From: Chryseobacterium soli
GTDB taxonomy: Bacteria > Bacteroidota > Bacteroidia > Flavobacteriales > Weeksellaceae
Assembly (NCBI RefSeq): GCF_000737705.1
Contig: NZ_JPRH01000001.1
Location: 124,001 to 188,000, forward strand
DNA: 64,000 nucleotides
Direction of reading: 5' to 3'
Within the stretch, counting starts at the first letter, position 1; every line of letters starts with the position of its first letter. A program made the translations under genes and the position numbers. A model generated the notes under the pieces. That model did no database searches and was not told where the DNA came from. It saw only the letters and a list, made by a program, of their open reading frames with translations. Positions 35,012 to 43,273 of this stretch are shown here, piece by piece.

Positions 35012-35233
35012 ATGGAAAAGAAAAAATTAAATCTTAAGAAAATTAAAATTGCAAAATTATCGAACACTTCATTATTAAATAAAGACAAATTAAATAATGT
35101 TAGAGGAGGTGATTCATGTGCTTTTTCAGTAGTCAGTATTGTAACAGAAGGCGGAGGAATGGGTGGAACATATGGATATGTTACCAGCTGTGCACTAAAT
35201 GACTATACAGAATGTCTATCAAGATTATCATAA
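35012..35233 (+). CDS. Class I lanthipeptide precursor peptide
   Basis: A 73-residue peptide. The basic leader MEKKKLNLKKIKIAKLS... (33 residues) ends in NNVRGG, a double-glycine cleavage site. The predicted core is 40 residues, starts DSCAFSVVS, has a Gly-rich centre (EGGGMGG) and ends TECLSRLS. It contains 3 Cys and 10 Ser/Thr, so up to three (methyl)lanthionine rings are possible. LNLKKIKIAKL is typical of Bacteroidota RiPP leaders and probably plays the part of the FNLD-type recognition motif. LanC and LanB genes follow on the same strand. It has its own promoter and a partial terminator at 35286-35314. Confidence 0.85.
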   Translation: MEKKKLNLKKIKIAKLSNTSLLNKDKLNNVRGGDSCAFSVVSIVTEGGGMGGTYGYVTSCALNDYTECLSRLS

Positions 35234-35285
35234 TTGAAACCAGATTATTAAACTGGCAATTACCTTATCATTCGCTATTTTCATC

Positions 35286-35314
35286 AAAAAGTGCTTCTAG
35301 TGAAGCACTTTTTT
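35286..35314 (+). terminator. Terminator between precursor and lanC
   Basis: AAAGTGCTTC/GAAGCACTTT perfect stem with TAGT loop and T6. It probably limits read-through so that precursor mRNA exceeds that of the modification enzymes. Confidence 0.8.
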
Positions 35315-35330
35315 AATGAAATATCGTCTT

Positions 35331-35364
35331 AAATTAATAATATCCTCAAATTAATAATATCCTC
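35331..35364. repeat. Perfect 17-bp tandem direct repeat
   Basis: AAATTAATAATATCCTC occurs twice, head to tail, in the spacer between the precursor terminator and lanC. It may be a replication-slippage duplication or a regulator binding site. Confidence 0.85.
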
Positions 35365-35505
35365 GTAAAAAGTCAATCATTCCCTGGACTCTTTACAATG
35401 ACCAATAAAAGATATGAATCACAGTATGAGACCTTATAAAATTACATTTTTTATTAATTATCTGAAAGCTTTAACATCTTTTGAAGCATTTAAAATTGTC
35501 TAACA

Positions 35506-36645
35506 ATGAACGCTTCTTCCTTATTGCAGACTATAAATGCAATACAAAATCACACGATTAGTAATATAAAAAAAAATCCGGATATTGGAGTGTTAACCGG
35601 TCTTGGTGGCTCTTCCATTTTTTTTGAATATTACTCCAATTATATCTCTAACAAACCGCAAGAAATAGACTCTGAATACATTTTAAATTTATGTATTGAT
35701 AAAATAAACGACAACTATAGAACCTCAACATATTGTGATGGAATCTGTGGCTTGATCTGGTCTTTACAGTTTTTACAAAAAAATGATTTTATAAGTCCAG
35801 TAGATAATATTGACATATTAAATGATTATGTTAGAGAATGGACTTATTCATCTATTAATCTCAACAATTTCGATTTTCTGCATGGCTCCACAGGCAGCAT
35901 CTACAATCTTATATATCAATCGGCATATAATAATGACCCTGCTGACCCTCTCTTAGACAGATATATTCAGAGACTAAACATCAGATATACTGAAATATAC
36001 AACTACAGACTCTTGATTACAGAACAAACTCTTGATTACAGAACATATTTAGGCGCTGCTCATGGAGTGGCAAGCTATATTTATATCTTATCTCTGTTAT
36101 CTGTAATTCCAAGACTTAAAAAAGCAGCACTTGAGCTTTTAAATAAGTATTTCGAATTCTTACTTGAAACCGCTATGTTTTCAGAAAATAAAAGATCTGT
36201 TTTTCCTTCATGGCTCCTACAAACAACTATTTTGGAAAAGGAAAGTTCTGGTCTCTCCTGGTGTCTGGGAGATTTGGGGATTGGAATAACCTTATTAAAT
36301 TCTTCACAAATCATCAACAATAAAGAAATGGAGAATATGGCACTGAAAATTCTTACCCATTCATCAAAAAGAATAGCACCGAAAAACACGGGACTAACCG
36401 GGCCTAGCCTTTGTCACGGATATTTTGGAGCCTATAAAATTTTCTCAAGAGTTTACAGTGTCACCGGAGAGAAAATTTTCCTAAATGCAAAAGAACACTG
36501 GCTCAATATAGGATTAGAGAGTATAAAAAACAATATGCCTTCGGACTCATCCATTTTAATCGGGCAAACTGGGATAGGATTAGCTTTAATTGATGCTTAT
36601 ACTAATACAGACCATAATTGGGGGGAATGCCTTTTAATATCATAA
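35506..36645 (+). CDS. Lanthionine synthetase C-like cyclase (LanC)
   Basis: A 379-residue zinc enzyme that adds Cys thiols to dehydrated Ser/Thr to close lanthionine rings. The LanC alpha-toroid motifs are all visible: FDFLHGSTGS (D123, active-site acid region), GAAHG (H186), WCLGD (zinc ligand C253) and LCHGYFG (zinc ligands C303 and H304). These correspond to NisC C284, C330 and H331. GQTGIGLALI closes the fold. It is slightly shorter than NisC. It stands 272 bp after the precursor and 11 bp before the dehydratase gene, so it should be the catalytic cyclase of the cluster. Confidence 0.93.
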   Translation: MNASSLLQTINAIQNHTISNIKKNPDIGVLTGLGGSSIFFEYYSNYISNKPQEIDSEYILNLCIDKINDNYRTSTYCDGICGLIWSLQFLQKNDFISPVDNIDILNDYVREWTYSSINLNNFDFLHGSTGSIYNLIYQSAYNNDPADPLLDRYIQRLNIRYTEIYNYRLLITEQTLDYRTYLGAAHGVASYIYILSLLSVIPRLKKAALELLNKYFEFLLETAMFSENKRSVFPSWLLQTTILEKESSGLSWCLGDLGIGITLLNSSQIINNKEMENMALKILTHSSKRIAPKNTGLTGPSLCHGYFGAYKIFSRVYSVTGEKIFLNAKEHWLNIGLESIKNNMPSDSSILIGQTGIGLALIDAYTNTDHNWGECLLIS

Positions 36646-36656
36646 CAGCACTGTAA

Positions 36657-38912
36657 ATGAGTAAATTTCCATACAAAGCACTTGACAATTTCGTATTAAG
36701 AACTCCTTCGAAATCTTTAAATTTTCTGAAAGAATTATTAAACGAACAATATATTTCCACTGAAAAGCTGAAACAGGCAACTTCAGATCCGTTCTTCCAG
36801 GAAGCTTTATTTCTGGCCTCCCCAAATCTCCAAAACACCATGGTTGAATGGATTAAAGGAAACATAACGAACGAAGTTAAGCAAGAAAAGTTACAAAACA
36901 GCCTTTTAAAGTATTTGTCCAGAATGTCTTCAAGATGCACTCCATTCGGCTTATTTGCCGGATATGCTGTAGGACAATTAGACACTGAAACAAATATACA
37001 ACTGAAAGAATTAAGTTCATACAAAAGATATACAAGACTGGATATGCAGTATTTGTCTTCCCTGTCACAAAAATTGATCGCCAATAAATCATTAAGAAAT
37101 CATTTAATCTTTAATCCCAATAATACATTATATAAAATAGGCCAACAATACAGATACATAGAGTATAGATATTCTGCTGGCTTAAAAAGGAGTTATCACA
37201 TAGAAGCAATAGAAGCAGACGAATACTTTGAATATATTATAAAAACAGCATCTGGCGGTTTAACTGTGGATAACTTGATAACTGCTTTAATAAAATATGA
37301 CTCAGACATTGATGAAAAAGAGGCAAAAAATTACATTAATCTGCTCATTGATAATCAAATCCTTGTAAGCAATATAGATCCTGTAGTCATCGGAAAAGAT
37401 TATTTGACAGTAGTTAAAGAAAACATTCTAACAAAAAAAATAGTAAAGGTTCTCACTGATATTGATACACAGCTTAAAAGTATAGACCAACAGATTCCTA
37501 ATCATATCAATCGCTATTTTGAAATAAAATCTCAGGCAGATAAACTAGAAACCGAAATTGATTTAAAATTTCTATTTCAGGCAGATCTTAATGCTGCCAC
37601 TAAAATCAATAAAATTGACAAAAAAAACATCAAAGAAATCAAAGACGCGTTAGTTCTTTTAAATAAATTTTCCATAATTTCTAAAAATAAATCTAATACC
37701 TATATAGATAACTTTGTTAAGAAATTTAAACAGAGATATGAAGAACAGGAGGTTCCTCTTTCAAAAGCTTTAGACCCGGAATCAGGAATTGGATATAAAA
37801 ATAATGATATGGACGAAATCATACCTGACAATACTTTTATTGACAATCTCGTGATAACTCCCAACCGGATTAATAAAAATGAAATTAACTGGAATAACAC
37901 CAATGCAATATTTCATTATAAAATAACCCAAGCTTATAAGAATGATGACTATATCATTACCTTAAATTCATCTGATCTTCCTTCTTGGATTAAAGAATCC
38001 TGGAATGACCTTCCGGACACCTTGTCATTTATGACAGAATTCGTCATGATAGATGGAGAACAAAAAATAAAATTAGATGGTGCTGGCGGAGCAAGCGGAG
38101 CTAATATTTTTGGAAGATTCAGTTTAAATGATAAAGACATATTTCAGCATACAGAAAAAATAATTGATATTGAAAAGCAAATCAATCATGACTCTGTTAT
38201 AGTTGATCTTGCTCACCTTCCTGAATCAAGAATAGGCAATGTTATCAACAGACCAAGCTTTAGTGACTATGAAATCCCTTATTTATCGCAATCTATAAAA
38301 CCTACAGACTCTCAAATCTTACTGGAAGACTTAATGATTTCCGTAAAATCCAATCAGATTATTTTACGCTCAAAGAAGTTGAATAAAAGGATTATACCAC
38401 GGCTTATTAATGCCCACAATTATGCCGCGAATTCCATTCCTGTTTATCATTTTCTATGTGATTTACAAATGCAGGGGAAAAGAACAGGCCTGAGTCTGGA
38501 ATTAGGACAGATGGAAAAAAACTACAAATTTATTCCCCGTATTGAATTAAACAATATCATTCTAAAGCCAGCCACATGGAATCTGAGAAGAAAAGATCTC
38601 CTTATATTCACCAACGATATTACATCTGATGCAGATTTACTAAAAGCTATAGAACAGTCTCAAAGAGAATGGAAGCTCCCTCAATACATTCTCTTTGCCG
38701 AAAATGATAATGAATTACTCATCAACTTACAAAACATCAATAGTATTAAAATGATGATAGATGCCATAGGTGAAAAACCCAACTTCACCTTCAAAGAATT
38801 TCTTTTTAAAGACGAAAAGCAGATTGTGCGTAAAGGCAAGGAATCTTTTACTAATCAGATCATTATTACCTTTTATAATGATCAAAAATTAATTGACCAT
38901 AAAAATGCATAG
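36657..38912 (+). CDS. Lantibiotic dehydratase, N-terminal glutamylation protein (split LanB)
   Basis: A 751-residue protein matching the large N-terminal domain of class I LanB enzymes, which uses glutamyl-tRNA to glutamylate Ser/Thr of the precursor. The signature SRMSSRCTPFGLFAG is present. R89, R93 and T95 match NisB R83, R87 and T89 in order and spacing. Later segments include LDGAGGASGANIFGRF and LCDLQMQGKRTGLSLELGQ. The SpaB-type elimination domain is missing here and is encoded by the next gene, which overlaps by 8 nt (ATGCATAG). Together they make about 1043 residues, close to a fused LanB. Confidence 0.93.
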   Translation: MSKFPYKALDNFVLRTPSKSLNFLKELLNEQYISTEKLKQATSDPFFQEALFLASPNLQNTMVEWIKGNITNEVKQEKLQNSLLKYLSRMSSRCTPFGLFAGYAVGQLDTETNIQLKELSSYKRYTRLDMQYLSSLSQKLIANKSLRNHLIFNPNNTLYKIGQQYRYIEYRYSAGLKRSYHIEAIEADEYFEYIIKTASGGLTVDNLITALIKYDSDIDEKEAKNYINLLIDNQILVSNIDPVVIGKDYLTVVKENILTKKIVKVLTDIDTQLKSIDQQIPNHINRYFEIKSQADKLETEIDLKFLFQADLNAATKINKIDKKNIKEIKDALVLLNKFSIISKNKSNTYIDNFVKKFKQRYEEQEVPLSKALDPESGIGYKNNDMDEIIPDNTFIDNLVITPNRINKNEINWNNTNAIFHYKITQAYKNDDYIITLNSSDLPSWIKESWNDLPDTLSFMTEFVMIDGEQKIKLDGAGGASGANIFGRFSLNDKDIFQHTEKIIDIEKQINHDSVIVDLAHLPESRIGNVINRPSFSDYEIPYLSQSIKPTDSQILLEDLMISVKSNQIILRSKKLNKRIIPRLINAHNYAANSIPVYHFLCDLQMQGKRTGLSLELGQMEKNYKFIPRIELNNIILKPATWNLRRKDLLIFTNDITSDADLLKAIEQSQREWKLPQYILFAENDNELLINLQNINSIKMMIDAIGEKPNFTFKEFLFKDEKQIVRKGKESFTNQIIITFYNDQKLIDHKNA

Positions 38913-39783
38913 TAATATACAGCGGAATTTTATTTTCGGAGATGAATGGTTATACTATAAATTTTTCTGCGGACACAATGCCTCAGATAAAATCTTGTCA
39001 GAAATCATAAAACCTGTCAGTGAAAAACTTTTATCTGAAGGATTTATCGATGAATGGTTTTTTATCCATTACACCGATCCCTCCTATCACATTAGATATA
39101 GAATTAAAATAAAAAATGGAGACTTTATAGGTCCTGTTGTGAATATATTAAACTCTTATTTAAAAGAATTTATTATACAGGAACTGATCTGGAATGTTGA
39201 AACGGATACTTATAAGCGGGAAATAGAAAGATATGGAGAGAATACCATGCAGATATCTGAAAATATTTTTTGTTTAGACAGTCGTATTATTGTAAATTTT
39301 ATTGAACATTTTAACAATGAGCAGCCTTTTGAAAGAAGTTCATTTGCTTTGAGACTGGTTCAATTTTATCTTGACAGTTTCGAATTATCTATCCTGGAAA
39401 AATTACATTTTACTGAATCATTGAAAAATGCTTTTTATAAAGAATTCGGATCAGAAAAAGAGATCAAAAAACAACTGGATAAGGTTTTTATTAACAACCA
39501 ACAGCTTATCTATAAAACTCTTTCTTCCCCAATAAGCAAGACAAATCATCTTACAAAGAGCATCTTCAATCATAAAAAAGATATCATAAAGAATATCAAT
39601 TCAATTTTGACAATCCATAAAGAAGGAGTTCTACAAACAGAAATATTCAATTTATTATCCAGTTACATTCACATGTCTGTTAATAGACTCTTCATATCTA
39701 ATCACCGTTTACACGAGTTAACTTTGTATGATTTTTTATGGCGATTCTATAAAAAAGAATATTTTAATTCAAAAAATTCGTAA
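38905..39783 (+). CDS. Thiopeptide-type/SpaB C-terminal-like elimination protein (split LanB)
   Basis: A 292-residue protein equal to the C-terminal glutamate-elimination domain of LanB. The ATG at 38905 is chosen over a TTG four codons earlier because it gives an 8-nt coupling overlap with the preceding stop and because the family starts near NFIFGDEWLYYKFF. The HIRYR motif (H62, R64, R66) corresponds to the HIRLR region of NisB, and HMSVNRLF (H256) to the late conserved His. Likely works as a complex with the 751-residue protein. Stand-alone pairs of this kind are known from the pinensin clusters of Chitinophaga, also Bacteroidota. Confidence 0.92.
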   Translation: MHSNIQRNFIFGDEWLYYKFFCGHNASDKILSEIIKPVSEKLLSEGFIDEWFFIHYTDPSYHIRYRIKIKNGDFIGPVVNILNSYLKEFIIQELIWNVETDTYKREIERYGENTMQISENIFCLDSRIIVNFIEHFNNEQPFERSSFALRLVQFYLDSFELSILEKLHFTESLKNAFYKEFGSEKEIKKQLDKVFINNQQLIYKTLSSPISKTNHLTKSIFNHKKDIIKNINSILTIHKEGVLQTEIFNLLSSYIHMSVNRLFISNHRLHELTLYDFLWRFYKKEYFNSKNS

Positions 39784-40680
39784 ATGCTGTCAGCAGAAGA
39801 TATTTATTCACAATTATCCCATGTGAAAAATTATGAAAATTGGGACACCGGATTAAATGGCAAAAGTGCAGTTTCATTATTTCTATTTCATTATAGTAAG
39901 CTCAAAAAAAGTACTGAAGCACACAATAAAGGGATTGATTTATTAGAGCATGAATTAAATAATCTTGAATCCATTTCAAATGTCAGCCTCTTTAATGGTT
40001 TATGTGGTATTGCCTGGAGTGTAAATTATCTTGCCAGTGAAAATATGATCGATATTGATCATGATGACTTCCTTCCTGATTTACTTGAAAGTGAATTAAA
40101 AAGCATCTTTTTTTCGAATAATGCATTAATTTCTGATCATCAGTTTAAAAATAATTCGGATATATTTTTCTATTTTATCGAAAGATATTCTACGACCCAA
40201 TCCGACATTTTAAAGAACGAATATGAAATTTTCATCAATCGGAGCCTTATACTTTTTACACATTTTTTTCATCAACTTGATAGTCATAAACTTTATGAAA
40301 AGCTTGACATAAAAAACCTGATTGGATTTATACGAAATTTAAATCTACTAGCTCAAAGTTTTCAATCTCCTTTATTACATTTTTTATTCTCAAAAAGCAA
40401 CAACTGGGTGTTATCAGCATTAGAGGTCAATAACATAAACCTTTCTGCTCTATTTCAATCAGCTAATTACATCACTGATACAACACACTCTAAAAAACTG
40501 ACTAAGCTTTTAACTAAAAACAATAAAAAAACAGTTAATGAAATGACTTTAGATAAAATCAATATTTCCGAAAATATAGGTATTTGGAATGAAGGGACTA
40601 GTAATCTAGGGTTAAAACATATAGTTTTTGAAGATCAAATTAAAAAAAAATCACTTAAATATCTTCTCGAGCTGGATTAA
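39784..40680 (+). CDS. LanC-like protein lacking zinc ligands
   Basis: A 298-residue protein whose ATG directly abuts the stop of the preceding gene, so it belongs to the operon. The N-terminal half resembles LanC proteins (NGKSAVSLFLFHYSKL, then SLFNGLCGIAWSVNYLAS), and the C-terminus has GIWNEGTSNLGLKHI. However, the WC.G and CHG zinc motifs are absent. The only cysteine in the protein is the one in GLCGIAW. It cannot be a zinc cyclase of the usual type. It could be a substrate-binding scaffold, a partner of the split dehydratase or of the active LanC, an immunity factor, or a decaying paralogue. It closes the cluster; there is no transporter or protease after it. Confidence 0.75.
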   Translation: MLSAEDIYSQLSHVKNYENWDTGLNGKSAVSLFLFHYSKLKKSTEAHNKGIDLLEHELNNLESISNVSLFNGLCGIAWSVNYLASENMIDIDHDDFLPDLLESELKSIFFSNNALISDHQFKNNSDIFFYFIERYSTTQSDILKNEYEIFINRSLILFTHFFHQLDSHKLYEKLDIKNLIGFIRNLNLLAQSFQSPLLHFLFSKSNNWVLSALEVNNINLSALFQSANYITDTTHSKKLTKLLTKNNKKTVNEMTLDKINISENIGIWNEGTSNLGLKHIVFEDQIKKKSLKYLLELD

Positions 40681-40717
40681 AACAGAATAGTCTGCATATT
40701 ATTCATAAAGGATTCTT

Positions 40718-40725
40718 TATATTTG
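40718..40725 (+). promoter_or_regulatory. -7 box for gene 40743-41174
   Basis: TATATTTG, perfect TAnnTTTG, 17 nt before the ATG. It marks the end of the lanthipeptide operon. Confidence 0.6.
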
Positions 40726-40742
40726 TGTACAAAAAATTGATT

Positions 40743-41174
40743 ATGGATTTTTACAAGATTTTATTGAGTGCCCATAAAGGATTCGGGTATCTGGAATTGG
40801 TTTTAGTAACCTTATTTATTGTTGCTTTGTTGGTTACCATGTTTGGATTCAGTGGTAAAGTAAACAAATTATTAAAGAAGACTACCCTCTTCACGATGAT
40901 CTTTTTCCACGTTCAGTTTTTAATCGGTATTATTATGCTCGTTATTAATTTTACAAAAGGACTTGATATGGGATCTGTCATGAAAAATGCAGACCTGAGA
41001 TTTCAATATGTAGAACATCCATTTTCTATGCTAATTGCAGCTGTTTTAATGACAATCGTCAACAAAAAAGTAAAAGTTAACCCTACCATTTCTTTAGGAA
41101 TCGTAATTATGGGATTAATTGCAGTCGGTTTATTTGCATTCGCGTTTCCATGGACAAGAGTCTTTGGAGCATAA
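40743..41174 (+). CDS. Small integral membrane protein, function unknown
   Basis: A 143-residue protein with about four membrane helices (near residues 16-36, 47-70, 93-107 and 115-137). It opens MDFYKILLSAHKGFGYLEL, with short charged loops such as GKVNKLLKKTT and NKKVKVNP. The ATG at 40743 is preferred over a frame extension to a non-ATG codon at 40725, because that codon overlaps the -7 box. I recognise it only as a conserved flavobacterial membrane protein of cytochrome-b-like look. asd follows after 30 bp on the same strand, so they may be co-transcribed. Confidence 0.8.
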   Translation: MDFYKILLSAHKGFGYLELVLVTLFIVALLVTMFGFSGKVNKLLKKTTLFTMIFFHVQFLIGIIMLVINFTKGLDMGSVMKNADLRFQYVEHPFSMLIAAVLMTIVNKKVKVNPTISLGIVIMGLIAVGLFAFAFPWTRVFGA

Positions 41175-41204
41175 TATATTAACTTAAATAATGTAATCAT
41201 TAAG

Positions 41205-42197
41205 ATGAAAGTAGCTGTAGTCGGTTCAACAGGAATGGTTGGACAAGTTATGCTTAAAGTTTTGGAAGAAAGGAACTTCCCTGTAACAGAATTAATTCCG
41301 GTCGCATCGGAAAGATCTATAGGTAAGAAGGTGAAGTATAAACAGAAAGAATATACTATTGTAAGCATAAACGACGCTATAGCTGCCAAACCTGATATTG
41401 CCATATTTTCTGCAGGCGGATCTACTTCTCTGGAGTATGCTCCCCAATTTGCAGCAGCAGGTATCACTGTAATTGATAATTCTTCAGCATGGAGAATGGA
41501 CCCTGATAAAAAATTAGTCGTTCCGGAAATCAATGCAGGAGTTTTAACGAAAGAAGATAAAATCATTGCGAATCCTAACTGTTCTACCATTCAGTTGGTA
41601 ATGGTTCTGGGCCCGCTCAACAAAAAATACGACCTGAAAAGAGTGGTTGTTTCTACCTACCAGTCTGTAACAGGAACAGGAAAAGCAGCGGTAGATCAAC
41701 TGAATGCTGAAATCAACACTGATAATTCGGTGGCAAAAGTATATCCTTATCAGATATTCAAAAATGCCTTACCTCATTGTGATGTTTTTAGTGATGACGA
41801 TTACACTAAAGAAGAGATTAAATTAATGAAAGAGCCTAAGAAAATTTTAGGGGATGATACATTCAATTTAACAGCTACTGCAGTAAGAGTTCCGGTACAG
41901 GGAGGACATTCTGAAAGCGTAAACATTGAATTCGAAAACGAATTTGAATTGGACGAAATAAGAAAAATCTTATCGGAAACTCCCGGAGTCATTGTAATGG
42001 ATGATGTAAAGAATAACATATATCCAATGCCATTATATTCTGAAGGAAAAGATGAAGTCTTTGTCGGCAGGATAAGACGGGATCTATCACAGCCGAAAAC
42101 TCTCAATCTCTGGATTGTAGCAGACAATCTGCGAAAAGGAGCAGCAACCAACGCAGTACAGATCGCAGAATACCTTGTAGCAAACAACTTAGTATAA
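41205..42197 (+). CDS. asd: Aspartate-semialdehyde dehydrogenase
   Basis: A 330-residue enzyme reducing aspartyl phosphate to aspartate semialdehyde, on the route to lysine/diaminopimelate, threonine and methionine. The NADP-binding start KVAVVGSTGMVGQ, FSAGGSTSLEYAP and the active-site NPNCSTIQL (C126) are all present. Later segments VPVQGGHSESVNIEFE and GRIRRDLSQPKTLNLW complete the family pattern. Length is normal. A terminator follows at once at 42208-42242. Confidence 0.96.
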   Translation: MKVAVVGSTGMVGQVMLKVLEERNFPVTELIPVASERSIGKKVKYKQKEYTIVSINDAIAAKPDIAIFSAGGSTSLEYAPQFAAAGITVIDNSSAWRMDPDKKLVVPEINAGVLTKEDKIIANPNCSTIQLVMVLGPLNKKYDLKRVVVSTYQSVTGTGKAAVDQLNAEINTDNSVAKVYPYQIFKNALPHCDVFSDDDYTKEEIKLMKEPKKILGDDTFNLTATAVRVPVQGGHSESVNIEFENEFELDEIRKILSETPGVIVMDDVKNNIYPMPLYSEGKDEVFVGRIRRDLSQPKTLNLWIVADNLRKGAATNAVQIAEYLVANNLV

Positions 42198-42207
42198 ACT
42201 AACAAAT

Positions 42208-42242
42208 AAAAAAAGAGTCTCAACATTGAGATTCTTTTTTTT
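42208..42242 (+). terminator. Terminator of asd
   Basis: GTCTCAA/TTGAGAT hairpin flanked by an A run and T8, ending 9 nt before the next ATG. Confidence 0.8.
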
Positions 42243-42251
42243 ATCAAACTT

Positions 42252-43262
42252 ATGAAGAATAAGAAAAGTAACAATAAAGATAAAATTGGTTTCCAAAAGC
42301 TCATTGCTGTTTTTGGAGTTATTCTTTTCATCGGAAAACTGGCTGCCTGGAAGCTTACGAATTCCGATGCTGTTTTTTCTGATGCCATGGAAAGTGTCGT
42401 GAATGTCATCAGCGCATTTATGGGGCTCTACTCTCTTCACCTTGCGGCCAAACCCAAAGATGAAGATCATCCTTATGGACATGGAAAAGTAGAATTCGTC
42501 ACCTCCGGTATTGAAGGTGCCCTTATCGCCATTGCCGGAATCATGATCATTTACGAAGGAATCAATAGTTTAATCGTAGGAAAAGTTTTAAATAAACTGG
42601 ACTGGGGAATCTGGATTATCGCGGCCACAGCAATAGTCAATTACCTGCTCGGATATATTTCCATTAAAAAAGGGAAGGAAGAAAACTCCTTAGTCCTCAT
42701 TTCATCCGGAAAGCATCTTCAGTCGGACACCATTACTACACTCGGTGTTGTAATCAGTTTAATTGTGGTATATTTTACAAAAATCTACTGGCTGGATTCA
42801 GTCGTAGCCCTGGTTTTTGGAGCCTATATCATTATTGTAGGGTATAAGATTGTCCGTAAGTCTTTAAGCGGAATTATGGACGAACAAGACCCTGACCTTC
42901 TCCGCCAGATCGTGCAGATCCTTGAAAACAACAGAAGAACAGAATGGATCGACGTTCACAATATGAAAATCCAGCAATTCGGGTCCTCCCTTCATATTGA
43001 TGCCCACATCACCCTTCCCTGGTACTACAGCCTGCGTGAAGCGCATAACGAAATGGAAAAGGCCATCATCCTTCTCGCCAACAATACAAAACGAAGCATT
43101 GAGTTTAATTTTCACATGGACGACTGCAAGCCGATCTCATGTTCTGTATGCCAGATCAAAGACTGTCCTGTACGCGAAAAAGATTTTGTAAAGCGTGTAA
43201 TCTGGACTCCGGAAAATGTAACAAGTGTAGATAAACATACCGCAGAAGGACACACAAATTAA
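42252..43262 (+). CDS. Cation diffusion facilitator family metal transporter with Cys-rich tail
   Basis: A 336-residue inner-membrane metal/proton antiporter of the CDF family. Membrane segments hold the metal-binding D residues in SDAMESVVNV and HLQSDTITTLG. The loop motif HPYGHGKVEF is a family hallmark, and the cytoplasmic C-terminal domain contains RRTEWIDVHNMKIQQFG. The protein ends with CKPISCSVCQIKDC, four Cys within 14 residues, which may bind or sense metal and is not part of the core fold. Substrate may be zinc, iron, manganese or cobalt. It starts 9 bp after the asd terminator. Confidence 0.92.
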   Translation: MKNKKSNNKDKIGFQKLIAVFGVILFIGKLAAWKLTNSDAVFSDAMESVVNVISAFMGLYSLHLAAKPKDEDHPYGHGKVEFVTSGIEGALIAIAGIMIIYEGINSLIVGKVLNKLDWGIWIIAATAIVNYLLGYISIKKGKEENSLVLISSGKHLQSDTITTLGVVISLIVVYFTKIYWLDSVVALVFGAYIIIVGYKIVRKSLSGIMDEQDPDLLRQIVQILENNRRTEWIDVHNMKIQQFGSSLHIDAHITLPWYYSLREAHNEMEKAIILLANNTKRSIEFNFHMDDCKPISCSVCQIKDCPVREKDFVKRVIWTPENVTSVDKHTAEGHTN

Positions 43263-43273
43263 GTGATGTAGTT

